From contig NZ_JACJQN010000001.1 of assembly GCF_014696675.1 (NCBI RefSeq), positions 496,001 through 560,000 of the forward strand: a stretch of DNA of 64,000 nt, read 5' to 3'. The notes under the pieces are model-generated. The model did no database searches and was not told the origin of the DNA. It saw only the letters and a list, made by a program, of their open reading frames with translations. The position numbers were made by a program, and so were the translations under genes. Within the stretch, counting starts at the first letter, position 1, and each line of letters begins with the position of its first letter. Positions 1 through 7,768 of this stretch are shown here, in pieces. Source of the DNA: Phormidium tenue FACHB-1052 (GTDB lineage Bacteria > Cyanobacteriota > Cyanobacteriia > Phormidesmidales > Phormidesmidaceae).

Positions 1-1401
1 GCCGGAGGTGGCCAGGGCCACCATTAGCACTAAAACAACCAGGGCTATAGGGGCGCGATCGTGACGCAGCGGGTCAGAGTTGGGCACCTCGCTGACCAGA
101 TAGAAATCACGGGAGGCTCGACGCTCCTCTAAGAACGAGGGATTGGCTTCTAAAAGTAAGGTATCGCCCGTCTGAAGCCGAATATCACCAATTTTGCCCG
201 ACAAACGTTCACCATTGCGGCCCACCGCCAGCACCACCGCCCCATAGCGGCTGCGGAATTTGCCCTGGCGAATGGTAATCCCCACCAGCGGACAGGTGTT
301 CGACACCACCGCTTCCACCAGGGTGCGCTCGGTGCGAGGGGTATCGAGCTTAAACACCTGGTCGGTGGCGGGCTGCAACCCCCGAATTTGGTTGAGGTCG
401 ACAATCGAGTCGACCATGCCCACAAACACCAGTTGATCTTGCTCTTGCAGCATCTCCTGGGGGCCAATGGCGGTCAGCAACCGCCCCCCTCGCTGAATTT
501 CAGTTAGGTACAGCCCCGGCAGATGGCGCAGACCGGCCTGCTCTACAGTTTTACCCGCCAGGGGGCTGTGGTTTTCGACCACCATTTCGACGGTGTACTC
601 TCGCGGATCGTCGGTGTCGGTAATGGCGGGTTTGCGCTGGGGCAGCAGCCAGCGCTGAGCTAAAACTAGCATCAGGGTACCGGCGATCGCACAGGGCACC
701 CCCACCGGCACCAGATCAAACAGCTTGAGGCCGGGGTAGTCGGTTTCAGACACCAACAGCCCGTTGACCACCAGGTTGGTACTGGTGCCAATCAGCGTAC
801 ACATGCCCCCCATAATCGCCGCATAGCTGAGCGGAATCATGAGCTTAGAAGGGCTAATGCGCAGTTTGCGGCACCAGTCGCTGACTACCGGGATAAACAT
901 CGCCACAATGGGCGTGTTGTTGAGAAAGGCACTCATGCCCAGTACCGGCAGAATGAGCCGCAGTAGCGCTGTGGTTTGCCCCTTAGGCAGTCCCAACACC
1001 GTGCGCGAAATTATATCTAACCCGCCGGTTTGCTGTAGCCCAGCGACAACGACGTAGAGCACGCCCACCGTCATCATGCCGGGGTTGCTAAACCCAGCCA
1101 GAGCAGTAGCCGTATCGAGCACCCCAGTCAGCAACAAAATAGCCAGGGCCGCCAAAAAAATAGCGTCAGCGGGTAGGGCGGTGAGAGCATTGAGCAAAAA
1201 AGCGCCCAGCGTCACTCCAATCGTCAACCAGCCCCCCCAGGTGAGTTGCTCCGGCAGCGTCACCAGCCCTAGGGCCAGGGCACCCCCCCCAACGATGGCT
1301 AACCCAGTGATCAGAGTAGCGGCAAGGACGCCCCTGTGAACCGTGTTTTTTACCAAAAATGTATCGTGCCGTTGCTTATCCTGGAGCGGGTCGTATTCCA
1401 T
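1..1401 (-). CDS. SLC13/DASS-family permease with TrkA-C domains (3' part cut by window edge)
   Basis: The frame is open from an ATG at 1401 to base 1, giving about 467 residues of a protein that continues outside the window. The N-terminal part holds long hydrophobic segments and the conserved NNTP signature (about residues 150-160), followed by a second hydrophobic block with GGMCTLIGTSTNLVVN. This is the layout of divalent anion:sodium symporters of the SLC13 family. The last third is a soluble RCK_C/TrkA-C domain (around bases 120-350) inserted between membrane blocks, as in the large bacterial DASS proteins linked to sulfate or other anion uptake. The substrate cannot be told from sequence. 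No clear Shine-Dalgarno precedes the ATG. It stands alone, with a 303 bp gap to the amidase gene. Confidence 0.85.
   Translation of the reverse strand, partial: MEYDPLQDKQRHDTFLVKNTVHRGVLAATLITGLAIVGGGALALGLVTLPEQLTWGGWLTIGVTLGAFLLNALTALPADAIFLAALAILLLTGVLDTATALAGFSNPGMMTVGVLYVVVAGLQQTGGLDIISRTVLGLPKGQTTALLRLILPVLGMSAFLNNTPIVAMFIPVVSDWCRKLRISPSKLMIPLSYAAIMGGMCTLIGTSTNLVVNGLLVSETDYPGLKLFDLVPVGVPCAIAGTLMLVLAQRWLLPQRKPAITDTDDPREYTVEMVVENHSPLAGKTVEQAGLRHLPGLYLTEIQRGGRLLTAIGPQEMLQEQDQLVFVGMVDSIVDLNQIRGLQPATDQVFKLDTPRTERTLVEAVVSNTCPLVGITIRQGKFRSRYGAVVLAVGRNGERLSGKIGDIRLQTGDTLLLEANPSFLEERRASRDFYLVSEVPNSDPLRHDRAPIALVVLVLMVALATSG
683..690. repeat. HIP1 octamer, example of many
   Basis: GCGATCGC, the highly iterated palindrome of many cyanobacteria, occurs here and throughout the window (for example 1944-1951, 9565-9572, 9621-9628). 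It supports the cyanobacterial origin. I have not counted all copies. Confidence 0.95.
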
Positions 1402-1704
1402 AAAAAGCTAACCGGGGATACCGCTTTAATGATGTGGGAATGAAGCTATAGCGCTAGCTCAATAGCTGAAGCTGTTAGCTGCCCTGATCGACGCCTGTGA
1501 GTCACCACTGCGAGAGCCCACCCAGAGTTAACTAAACCGAGGGTAATTGCGGTGAAATTCATTTTGAAATGAAATGAGCTTCTAATTCCGTTTATTTTAA
1601 CAGCGCGATCACTGCGAATTCACTCGGGTTGGTATAGCCTTAATCAAAGACCGAACAACAGCGACAGCAGAACCTTCTTTTGCAATCTGAGCGGCGTCTC
1701 TGGG
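1402..1704. other. Intergenic gap between amidase and SLC13 permease genes
   Basis: No gene or RNA is apparent in these 303 bases. A short 7 bp inverted repeat (TTCATTT, two bases, AAATGAA; 1558-1573) and a self-complementary stretch around 1446-1460 (AGCTATAGCGCTAGCT) are visible. Both flanking genes lie on the minus strand, so the right part should carry the 3' end of the permease leader and the left part the end of the amidase transcript. Confidence 0.5.
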
Positions 1705-3129
1705 TTAGGTGCCGCCAACTTTTGTGGCAAACGCAGGGCGCTGGTGACTCCAAGGGCTAACCTGCTCAAGCTGGGCGGCCAGGGCTAGCAAAGTAGCTTC
1801 ATCGGCGGGGCGACCCACCAGCTGCACACCAATGGGCAAACCGTTGGGGGCAAAGCCCCGGGGAATCGCCAGGGCGGGTTGTCCGCTGGCGTTGAAGGGG
1901 GGACAGGGAGCCACCCAGTTAATGACGTTGTCGAGCACTTGGGGCGATCGCAGCCTCTTCCACTCGCCAACCTTGATCGTGGGGTGCATATACACCGGCA
2001 AAATCAGCACATCATAGGGCTGACAAAATTTCACGATCTGGCGGGCCACTTGCTGGAGCTTAGCCACCGATCGCAGGTAGGCACCGCTGTTAATCCGCCA
2101 GGCTCGCCAGTAGAGCCAGCGATTCATCTTTTCCATCACCACCCAGGGCACGTCCACCTCGGTCAGCACCGATTGCCACACCACCACAAAGGGATCGATC
2201 AAATCTTTCAGGTTGGGGAAGACAACCTCCTCAGCCCTGTGGCCCAGATCTTCGACCTGCTGCACGGTTTCATAGATCGCCTGGCGGCAGATGGGGTCAA
2301 CCTCGCCGATGGGGTCAAGCCGGGTAGCGTAACCAATTCGCAGCGGTCTAGGCGGCGTATCTAGCCCAGCCAGGAATGACGGCTCTGGATCGGGCAGCCA
2401 GTAGGGGTCGCCCGCTTCATAGCCGCTGAGCACATCCAACAGGGCAGCCGTGTCTGCCACCGTACGCCCCAGGGGGCCATTGACGGCCAGCCCGTTGAGC
2501 CGCTCCCCTGCGGGTGAAAAACTGATCCGCCCCCGAGCGGCTTTCATGCCCACAAGACCGCAGCAAAAGGCCGGGCCGCGCAGCGAACCGCCACCGTCAG
2601 AGCCCTGGGAAATCGCGCACAGCCCCGCCGCTAGGGCCGCCGCGCCGCCGCCGCTGGAGCCCCCCGGCGTGTAGTCTAAATTCCACGGGTTGCGGGCGGG
2701 GGGAAAGCCCGGTGGCTCGGTGTAGGGCAGCGACCCGAGTTGGGAAGTAGCGGTTTTGCCCAAAATAATCAGCCCCGACTGGCGCAGCTTGCTGACGATG
2801 TAGTCGTCTTCGGGGGCGATCAGATTGCAGGCGGCCTTGAGCCCATAGGCACAGGGCACCCCCCCGACCGGGTTCAGGTCTTTGACCGAGACGGTGACCC
2901 CAAACAGCGGCGGCAAATTCTCAGGATTGCTCGCCAAGTGCTCGGTTTTAGCCCTGGCATCGGCCAGAGCCTGCTCCGCCATCACCGTCACGTAGGCTCC
3001 CAGAGCTGGGTTGAGCCGCTCGATGCGCTCTAGATAAATTTCCGCTAGCTCTAGGGGGGAGATGTCTTTGTTGCGAATCAGCCGAGCTTGTTCGAGGGCG
3101 GGCAAGAAGGCAAGATCGACTGAATTCAT
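1705..3129 (-). CDS. Amidase (amidase signature family)
   Basis: This 474-residue protein is a full-length amidase-signature enzyme, hydrolysing a carboxamide. The Ser-cisSer-Lys triad is visible: Lys83 in SVKD, Ser158 in the GGSSGG loop and Ser182 in DGGGSLRGP. The spacing equals that of GatA (75 and 24 residues). It lacks clear hallmarks of GatA itself, so I call it a general amidase such as a 6-aminohexanoate- or fatty-amide-type enzyme with unknown substrate. The ATG at 3129 lies 2 bases from the stop of the PDH E2 gene upstream, so the two are probably co-transcribed, although no functional link is known. Confidence 0.9.
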   Translation of the reverse strand: MNSVDLAFLPALEQARLIRNKDISPLELAEIYLERIERLNPALGAYVTVMAEQALADARAKTEHLASNPENLPPLFGVTVSVKDLNPVGGVPCAYGLKAACNLIAPEDDYIVSKLRQSGLIILGKTATSQLGSLPYTEPPGFPPARNPWNLDYTPGGSSGGGAAALAAGLCAISQGSDGGGSLRGPAFCCGLVGMKAARGRISFSPAGERLNGLAVNGPLGRTVADTAALLDVLSGYEAGDPYWLPDPEPSFLAGLDTPPRPLRIGYATRLDPIGEVDPICRQAIYETVQQVEDLGHRAEEVVFPNLKDLIDPFVVVWQSVLTEVDVPWVVMEKMNRWLYWRAWRINSGAYLRSVAKLQQVARQIVKFCQPYDVLILPVYMHPTIKVGEWKRLRSPQVLDNVINWVAPCPPFNASGQPALAIPRGFAPNGLPIGVQLVGRPADEATLLALAAQLEQVSPWSHQRPAFATKVGGT

Positions 3130-3131
3130 AG

Positions 3132-4451
3132 CTACAGGGTTAAGGACTGGGGATTGTTTTCAATCACGTTGGCCAGATCCTTGAGGAAAGCGGCGGCATC
3201 GGCCCCATAGATGATGCGGTGATCGCAGGTAATGTTGACCTGCATCTGGCGCTTGACGCCCATTAGGCCCTCAGCGGTGGCGACCACGGTGGGGCGAGAG
3301 GCCCCGATCGCCAAAATTGACCCCTGCCCCGGCGGCAAAATCGCGTCAAAGCGATCGACTCCAAACATGCCCAGGTTTGACAGGGTGAAGGTGCCGGAGG
3401 TGTATTCGTCGGGCTGGAGCTGCTTGGAGCGCGATCGCGCCACCAGGTCAGCCCAGGTGCGCGACAGCGAATAGATATCGGCCTGGTCAGCATGCTTCAG
3501 CACCGGGGTAATCAGACCGCCCCCTTCCATCGCCACCGCCACGGCGATGTTGATGCCCGAGTGGTACTGCACGCCCTGGTCAGTAAAGCCCGCGTTGAGC
3601 AGCGGGTGCTTTTGCAGGGTGACGGCTACGGCCTTGGCCAGCAGCGCCGTCATGGTCACCCCCTTAGACTTGATCTGCTTGTAGAGAGCATCCAAACTGT
3701 CGGTGGTGATGGTGTAGCCCACGTGGTAAGTGGGTACCGCCAGGCTGGCCACCATGTTGCGAGTAACGGCCTGCTGGAGGGTGTTGAAGGGCACAACCTG
3801 TCCCAGGGGGGCGGCGCTGGGGGCCGGAGCGGCTGGGGCAGCAGATGCTGCGGGAGCCACAGGGGCGGCAGACACTGGTGGCACCACCGCTGCCAAGGGC
3901 GTTGCCACCGGCCCGGTAACGGTAGGATTTTTGCCTGCGGCCAGCTCCACATCTTGGGCGACAATGCGACCGTGGGGGCCGCTGCCCTGGAGGGTGCCAA
4001 GGTCTACCTTGAGGTCTTTGGCCAGCTTGCGAGCGCGGGGAGAAATCACCACTCGACCGCTGCGGCTGCCAGAGGAAGCCCCGTTTTGGGCGGCAGAGGA
4101 CGGGGCCTCGACCACGGCCACCGGGGCAGCGGCTTCAGGACTGGGGCTAGAGTCGCCCCCAGCGGCACCGGCCTTGGCGGCGGCCTGCTGTTTGGCGGCC
4201 TCAACTTCGGCTTCGGTTTCGGCCAGCAGGGCGATCGCCTCACCCACCGGGGCCGTGCCCCCCGCTTCCACCACAATCGCGGCCAAAATCCCTTCGTGGA
4301 ACGACTCCACATCCATGTCGGCCTTGTCAGACTCGACAATCACCACCGTTTCGCCTTTTTCTACCCTGTCGCCGGGGGCTTTGACCCAAGACACAATCTT
4401 GCCTTCGGTCATGGTTGAGCTGAGGGCAGGCATAAAGACTTCGCGAATCAT
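3132..4451 (-). CDS. pdhC: Pyruvate dehydrogenase E2, dihydrolipoamide acetyltransferase
   Basis: The enzyme transfers acetyl groups from the lipoyl arm to CoA in the pyruvate dehydrogenase complex. From the chosen start the order is: lipoyl domain (about 1-77) with the lipoylation site in ESDKADMDVE, an Ala/Pro-rich linker, a peripheral-subunit-binding domain (SPRARKLAKDLKVDL), a second long Ala/Pro linker, and the catalytic acyltransferase domain ending in DHRIIYGADAAAFL. There is one lipoyl domain, as is usual in cyanobacteria. I start at the ATG at 4451 because MIREVFMPALSSTMTEGKIV is the conserved family N-terminus; an ATG 51 bases upstream would add a non-conserved extension. The E1 and E3 genes are not in this window. 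Confidence 0.93.
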   Translation of the reverse strand: MIREVFMPALSSTMTEGKIVSWVKAPGDRVEKGETVVIVESDKADMDVESFHEGILAAIVVEAGGTAPVGEAIALLAETEAEVEAAKQQAAAKAGAAGGDSSPSPEAAAPVAVVEAPSSAAQNGASSGSRSGRVVISPRARKLAKDLKVDLGTLQGSGPHGRIVAQDVELAAGKNPTVTGPVATPLAAVVPPVSAAPVAPAASAAPAAPAPSAAPLGQVVPFNTLQQAVTRNMVASLAVPTYHVGYTITTDSLDALYKQIKSKGVTMTALLAKAVAVTLQKHPLLNAGFTDQGVQYHSGINIAVAVAMEGGGLITPVLKHADQADIYSLSRTWADLVARSRSKQLQPDEYTSGTFTLSNLGMFGVDRFDAILPPGQGSILAIGASRPTVVATAEGLMGVKRQMQVNITCDHRIIYGADAAAFLKDLANVIENNPQSLTL

Positions 4452-4579
4452 GGAGGTGACTTCCGAAACAAAGTTAAAACGACAGAGCAGCAGAGATGCC
4501 AAGGATTTATTCTATCCCCAAGGCTGAACCGTTCGAGCGTTTAAACGGTCAACCGAGGGCGAGCTAAGACGCGCCTAGA

Positions 4580-5029
4580 CTAAAGTTCGCCGCGAATCTC
4601 TTGAATCACGCCATCCTTAATCAAAATTTCGACCTGGAGCTTGCGCACCAGATTGTCGCCCACTGAGACATTGAAAAAGCTCTCGACCTTGCCCTGCTCA
4701 ACCTCAGCATCGATCGCGATGGTCTGCACTTCCTGGAGCTGTTGCAGGCTCTGGTTTTTTTGCTGGAGCAGCTTGCTCTTGTCTTGATTGAGCTGGTTTT
4801 GAATATTGCCCATCTGCTGCTGAATGGTGCCGCTGTTGGGCTGCCCTTCAGCCTGTTTTTGCAGCTCGGCCACCATGCGCTGGCCCTGCATTTCGAGCTG
4901 TTGCAAACGACCGTCAACCTGGTTAATTTGGGCCTGGAGCTGCTTCTGCGCCTCTTCTTTCCACAGGGGAGTCACAATGGCTTTAATGTTGACCACCCGC
5001 TTGAGCAGCAGCGTTTGATTCTCATCCAT
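4580..5029 (-). CDS. YlqD-family coiled-coil protein
   Basis: A 149-residue protein of unknown function that resembles the YlqD family. It begins with a short beta-rich segment (VVNIKAIVTPLWKEEAQKQL), has a central glutamine-rich coiled coil of about 75 residues, and ends in a second small folded part (NVSVGDNLVRKLQVEILIKD). The ATG at 5029 (MDENQTLLLKR) matches the family start; an upstream ATG at 5074 would add 15 hydrophobic residues that are not part of it. There is no signal peptide or membrane segment in the chosen form. It lies between the PDH E2 gene and the acyl-CoA synthetase gene on the same strand. Confidence 0.7.
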   Translation of the reverse strand: MDENQTLLLKRVVNIKAIVTPLWKEEAQKQLQAQINQVDGRLQQLEMQGQRMVAELQKQAEGQPNSGTIQQQMGNIQNQLNQDKSKLLQQKNQSLQQLQEVQTIAIDAEVEQGKVESFFNVSVGDNLVRKLQVEILIKDGVIQEIRGEL

Positions 5030-5142
5030 AATCTTTGACGTAATAAAGAAATTACCAATACCGACTACGGCCATCGAGCACCGTGGCCGGACTATTTCAC
5101 CGCATGCGGCTGAGGTTAGTGAAGTCTTTACACCACCCGCAG

Positions 5143-7170
5143 CTACACAAACATCGCGTCAATCATATCGCGATACCGAGTCGTAACCACGGGACGGCGG
5201 ACTTTTAGGGTCTGGGTGAGCAGGCCGTTGTCAATGGAGAAGGGTTCGAGCACCAGGCGAAAGGGGCCAACGCGATCGTCGGGACGGTAGCCGGGGCGAT
5301 CTTTCACCTCGCGGCCCAGCTCATCGCGAAACAGCCTCTGCACGCGCTCGTCGTCGAGGGTGATGGCGGTGCAGTCGGCGGGGGCGGGGGTGTCATCGCC
5401 CGGCACCGCCACAAACAGGGAGTGAGTGGCCGCCCAGGCCTGCAAAGCCTCTAGGTTAGGGACGATTAGGGCACCGAGCGATCGCTGATCTTGCCCCACC
5501 AGCATGATCTGGTCGATGTATTTGCTGCGAATGCAGGCGTCTTCGATAGGTTGCGGCTCAATGTTTTCGCCGTTGGTGAGCACGATGGTGTCTTTAGCTC
5601 GCCCGGTGAGCACTACATTGCCGTCGCGGCTAATCCAGCCCAGGTCGCCCGTGTCAAACCAGCCCTCGGGGTCAATTGCCTTTTGGGTGGCCTCAGGGTT
5701 GCGGTAGTAGCCCTCCATGATCTGCGGCCCCCGCGCCAGCACCAGCCCCTGCCCGCCCTGGGGCAATTCCTGCCGGGTTTCCAGATCCACCACCTTGATT
5801 TCGGTAAAGGGGATGGGCTGCCCCGCTGCCCCCCGCAAATTCCGCCAGGGGCGGCGAGCCGAGAGCACCGGGGCCGTTTCGGTGAGACCATAGCCCACGA
5901 TGAGTTGGACGCCGATGATTTCAAAGAAGATATCAATGTGTCGAGCCAACGAACCGCCGCCGCTGATTAGCTGCTTGACCTGTCCCCCAGTGGCTTCACT
6001 GACTTTGCCGTAGACCAGCTTTTTGCCCAGCTGGTGCAGGGGCCACAGAGCCAGGGCGACCAGTCCCGAACTGAGGCGCTTCGGAGAGGGCAGGTCAGGC
6101 TCGTCGATTTTCATATCCTGGTAGCGCCAGAGGTTTTCGACGTAGCGCTGGCTGAGGCCAAAGAAGGTGAAGATCAGCTTTTGCTTGCCGGGACTCTGTT
6201 CGCGAAACTGCTTTTGTGCCCCCTCGTAGATCGACTCCCACAGGCGGGGCACCCCCACCATGTATTGCGGTTTGGTGGCCTTGAGGTCGGCCTTGAGGTG
6301 GCGAATGCTGCTGTAGGTCTGGGTGCAGCCCCGCGAAAACAAGAAATATTCGGCGGTGCGCTCAAAGCTGTGCCAGGAGGGCAAAATGCCCACCACGCGA
6401 TCGCCCGGCTGCGGCTGCACCACCGCCTCCAGGGTGTTGATCTGGTGGAGCAGGTTGCGGTGGCTGAGCATCACCCCCTTGGGCTGGCCGGTGGTGCCGG
6501 AGGTATAGATCAGCGTGGCCAAATCTTCGGGCTTGATGGGCACGGGGGTGTAGGGACGCTCAGACCCCAGGGCCATTAGCTGACCAAAATTGAGAATCTT
6601 AAGGCGATCGCCCTCGGGCGGCGCTTCGTCCGACAGCAAAATCACCAGGGAAATGGGCAGAGTCTCGATGCGATCGCGCAGTCGAGTCAACAGCGCCAAG
6701 GTCTCGACCACCAGCACCGTGCTCTCGCTGTGCTCGGCAATGTAGGCCAGCTCTTCGGTTTCGGCGGTGGCGCTGCGGACGGCGTTCATGCCGCCAGCGG
6801 TCATGATGCCCTGGTCGGCAATAAACCAGCGGTGGCTGTTGTCGGCAAACAGGGCCACATGGGCGCGGTTTTCGACCCCGAGGGCCTGCAACCCGCTGGC
6901 AAAGGTGCGAATCGCCTCGGCCATTTGGCGATAGGTGAGGTTGGCGGCGGGCTTGTAGTGGGGGTCGTTGAGGGCCACCGTATCGCCGTATTTCTCCGCT
7001 ACAATCGGCCAAATTTCGTGCAGAGCCTGGAGCCGTTCGTAGGGATTGTGGGCTTCTAGGCAGGCGCGATCGCGCTGTCGCACCGCTTGCAATGCAGTTG
7101 TAGATACGGGCATAGCGGCCACCAAGAGTTTAGAAAAAACCTGCGGTAATCCTACCGCAGCCTGACTCAA
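5143..7170 (-). CDS. aas: Long-chain acyl-ACP/acyl-CoA synthetase (AMP-forming)
   Basis: An ANL-superfamily adenylating enzyme of 675 residues. It has the P-loop-like motif LIYTSGTTGQPKGVMLSH, the A5 motif YGLTETAPV, the A7 motif GWFDTGDLGW and the hinge GRAKDTIVLTNGENIEP. In cyanobacteria the single gene of this type (Synechocystis slr1609) is an acyl-ACP synthetase that recycles free fatty acids released from membrane lipids, which is the likely role here. The start could be the ATG at 7170 or that at 7113 (MPVSTTALQ); the conserved part begins only after this second ATG. A repeat with alternative pairing lies at 7217-7252 upstream. Confidence 0.88.
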   Translation of the reverse strand: MSQAAVGLPQVFSKLLVAAMPVSTTALQAVRQRDRACLEAHNPYERLQALHEIWPIVAEKYGDTVALNDPHYKPAANLTYRQMAEAIRTFASGLQALGVENRAHVALFADNSHRWFIADQGIMTAGGMNAVRSATAETEELAYIAEHSESTVLVVETLALLTRLRDRIETLPISLVILLSDEAPPEGDRLKILNFGQLMALGSERPYTPVPIKPEDLATLIYTSGTTGQPKGVMLSHRNLLHQINTLEAVVQPQPGDRVVGILPSWHSFERTAEYFLFSRGCTQTYSSIRHLKADLKATKPQYMVGVPRLWESIYEGAQKQFREQSPGKQKLIFTFFGLSQRYVENLWRYQDMKIDEPDLPSPKRLSSGLVALALWPLHQLGKKLVYGKVSEATGGQVKQLISGGGSLARHIDIFFEIIGVQLIVGYGLTETAPVLSARRPWRNLRGAAGQPIPFTEIKVVDLETRQELPQGGQGLVLARGPQIMEGYYRNPEATQKAIDPEGWFDTGDLGWISRDGNVVLTGRAKDTIVLTNGENIEPQPIEDACIRSKYIDQIMLVGQDQRSLGALIVPNLEALQAWAATHSLFVAVPGDDTPAPADCTAITLDDERVQRLFRDELGREVKDRPGYRPDDRVGPFRLVLEPFSIDNGLLTQTLKVRRPVVTTRYRDMIDAMFV

Positions 7171-7216
7171 GGCTATCCCTAAAGCTGATGAGCCTTAACA
7201 TTACCCCTTCCAGAAA

Positions 7217-7252
7217 TTCAACTGGCCAAAGTTGAATTGGCCAAAAGTTGAA
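7217..7252. repeat. Repeated arm motif upstream of the acyl synthetase gene
   Basis: TTCAAC (7217-7222) is followed by two copies of its complement GTTGAA (7231-7236 and 7247-7252), separated by nearly identical TGGCCAAA/TTGGCCAAAA segments. Read on the minus strand, this is a tandem 15-16 base repeat of the type TTCAACTTTTGGCCAA. It lies 47 bases upstream of the ATG at 7170, so it could be an operator or two mutually exclusive hairpins in the leader. Confidence 0.4.
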
Positions 7253-7358
7253 CTAGGAAGAGCGGGAGTGCGATCGCAGACCTTCAGACTAGACTCAGTT
7301 GATCAAAACTACGTTTCGCCCAGCCCTTTGGAAGCACCTGGATCTACAGTCACGCTAG

Positions 7359-7727
7359 CTAGTCCGCTTCAAACACCGTCTCGTCTTCCTGTCGCCAAGC
7401 GGGGTCGACCAAACAGATAAACACCAACGGGCCATCTCCCGTATTGCGAAGGTGCTGGCGGGCATGGGGCGGAATGTACACCGCATCCCCCGGCTCGACC
7501 GGGCTAGTTTCACCGTCAATAGTCATTTCTCCCTGACCCGCCAGAATGTAGTACACCTCAGAGGTGATCAGGGCATGGGGGGTAGACACCTGCCCGACTG
7601 GCAAAACGGCGTGGGCCAAACTGTAGCGCAGCGCCAGGTCTTGCTTGTCGGGGTGCAATAGCTCTCGCAGCTGGGTACCGTCACCCGCAACAAATTCAGG
7701 GCAGTCAAACAGTTTACGAATCAGCAT
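7359..7727 (-). CDS. Cupin-domain protein
   Basis: A single-domain cupin of 122 residues. Cupin motif 1 is degenerate but recognisable (TPHALITSEVYYILAGQGEMTI) and motif 2 is PGDAVYIPPHARQHLRNTG. The metal ligands usually expected are histidines and one glutamate; here His, Glu and His remain visible. No signal peptide. Such small cupins are often metal-binding isomerases or sensor-like proteins; the substrate cannot be deduced. It stands between the acyl synthetase and the GGDEF-EAL gene on the same strand. Confidence 0.8.
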   Translation of the reverse strand: MLIRKLFDCPEFVAGDGTQLRELLHPDKQDLALRYSLAHAVLPVGQVSTPHALITSEVYYILAGQGEMTIDGETSPVEPGDAVYIPPHARQHLRNTGDGPLVFICLVDPAWRQEDETVFEAD

Positions 7728-7768
7728 GGCAGCAGCAGTTACAGTAACCCTTCTGCCATCTGCACCCC

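Noticed and set aside
3492-4418. 308-residue open frame antisense to the PDH E2 gene
   Set aside because: Low-complexity His/Gly-rich shadow of the Ala/Pro linker; no domain and no RBS.
4522-4554. Imperfect inverted repeat upstream of the PDH E2/YlqD junction
   Set aside because: Contains mismatches and bulges; too weak to list as a terminator.
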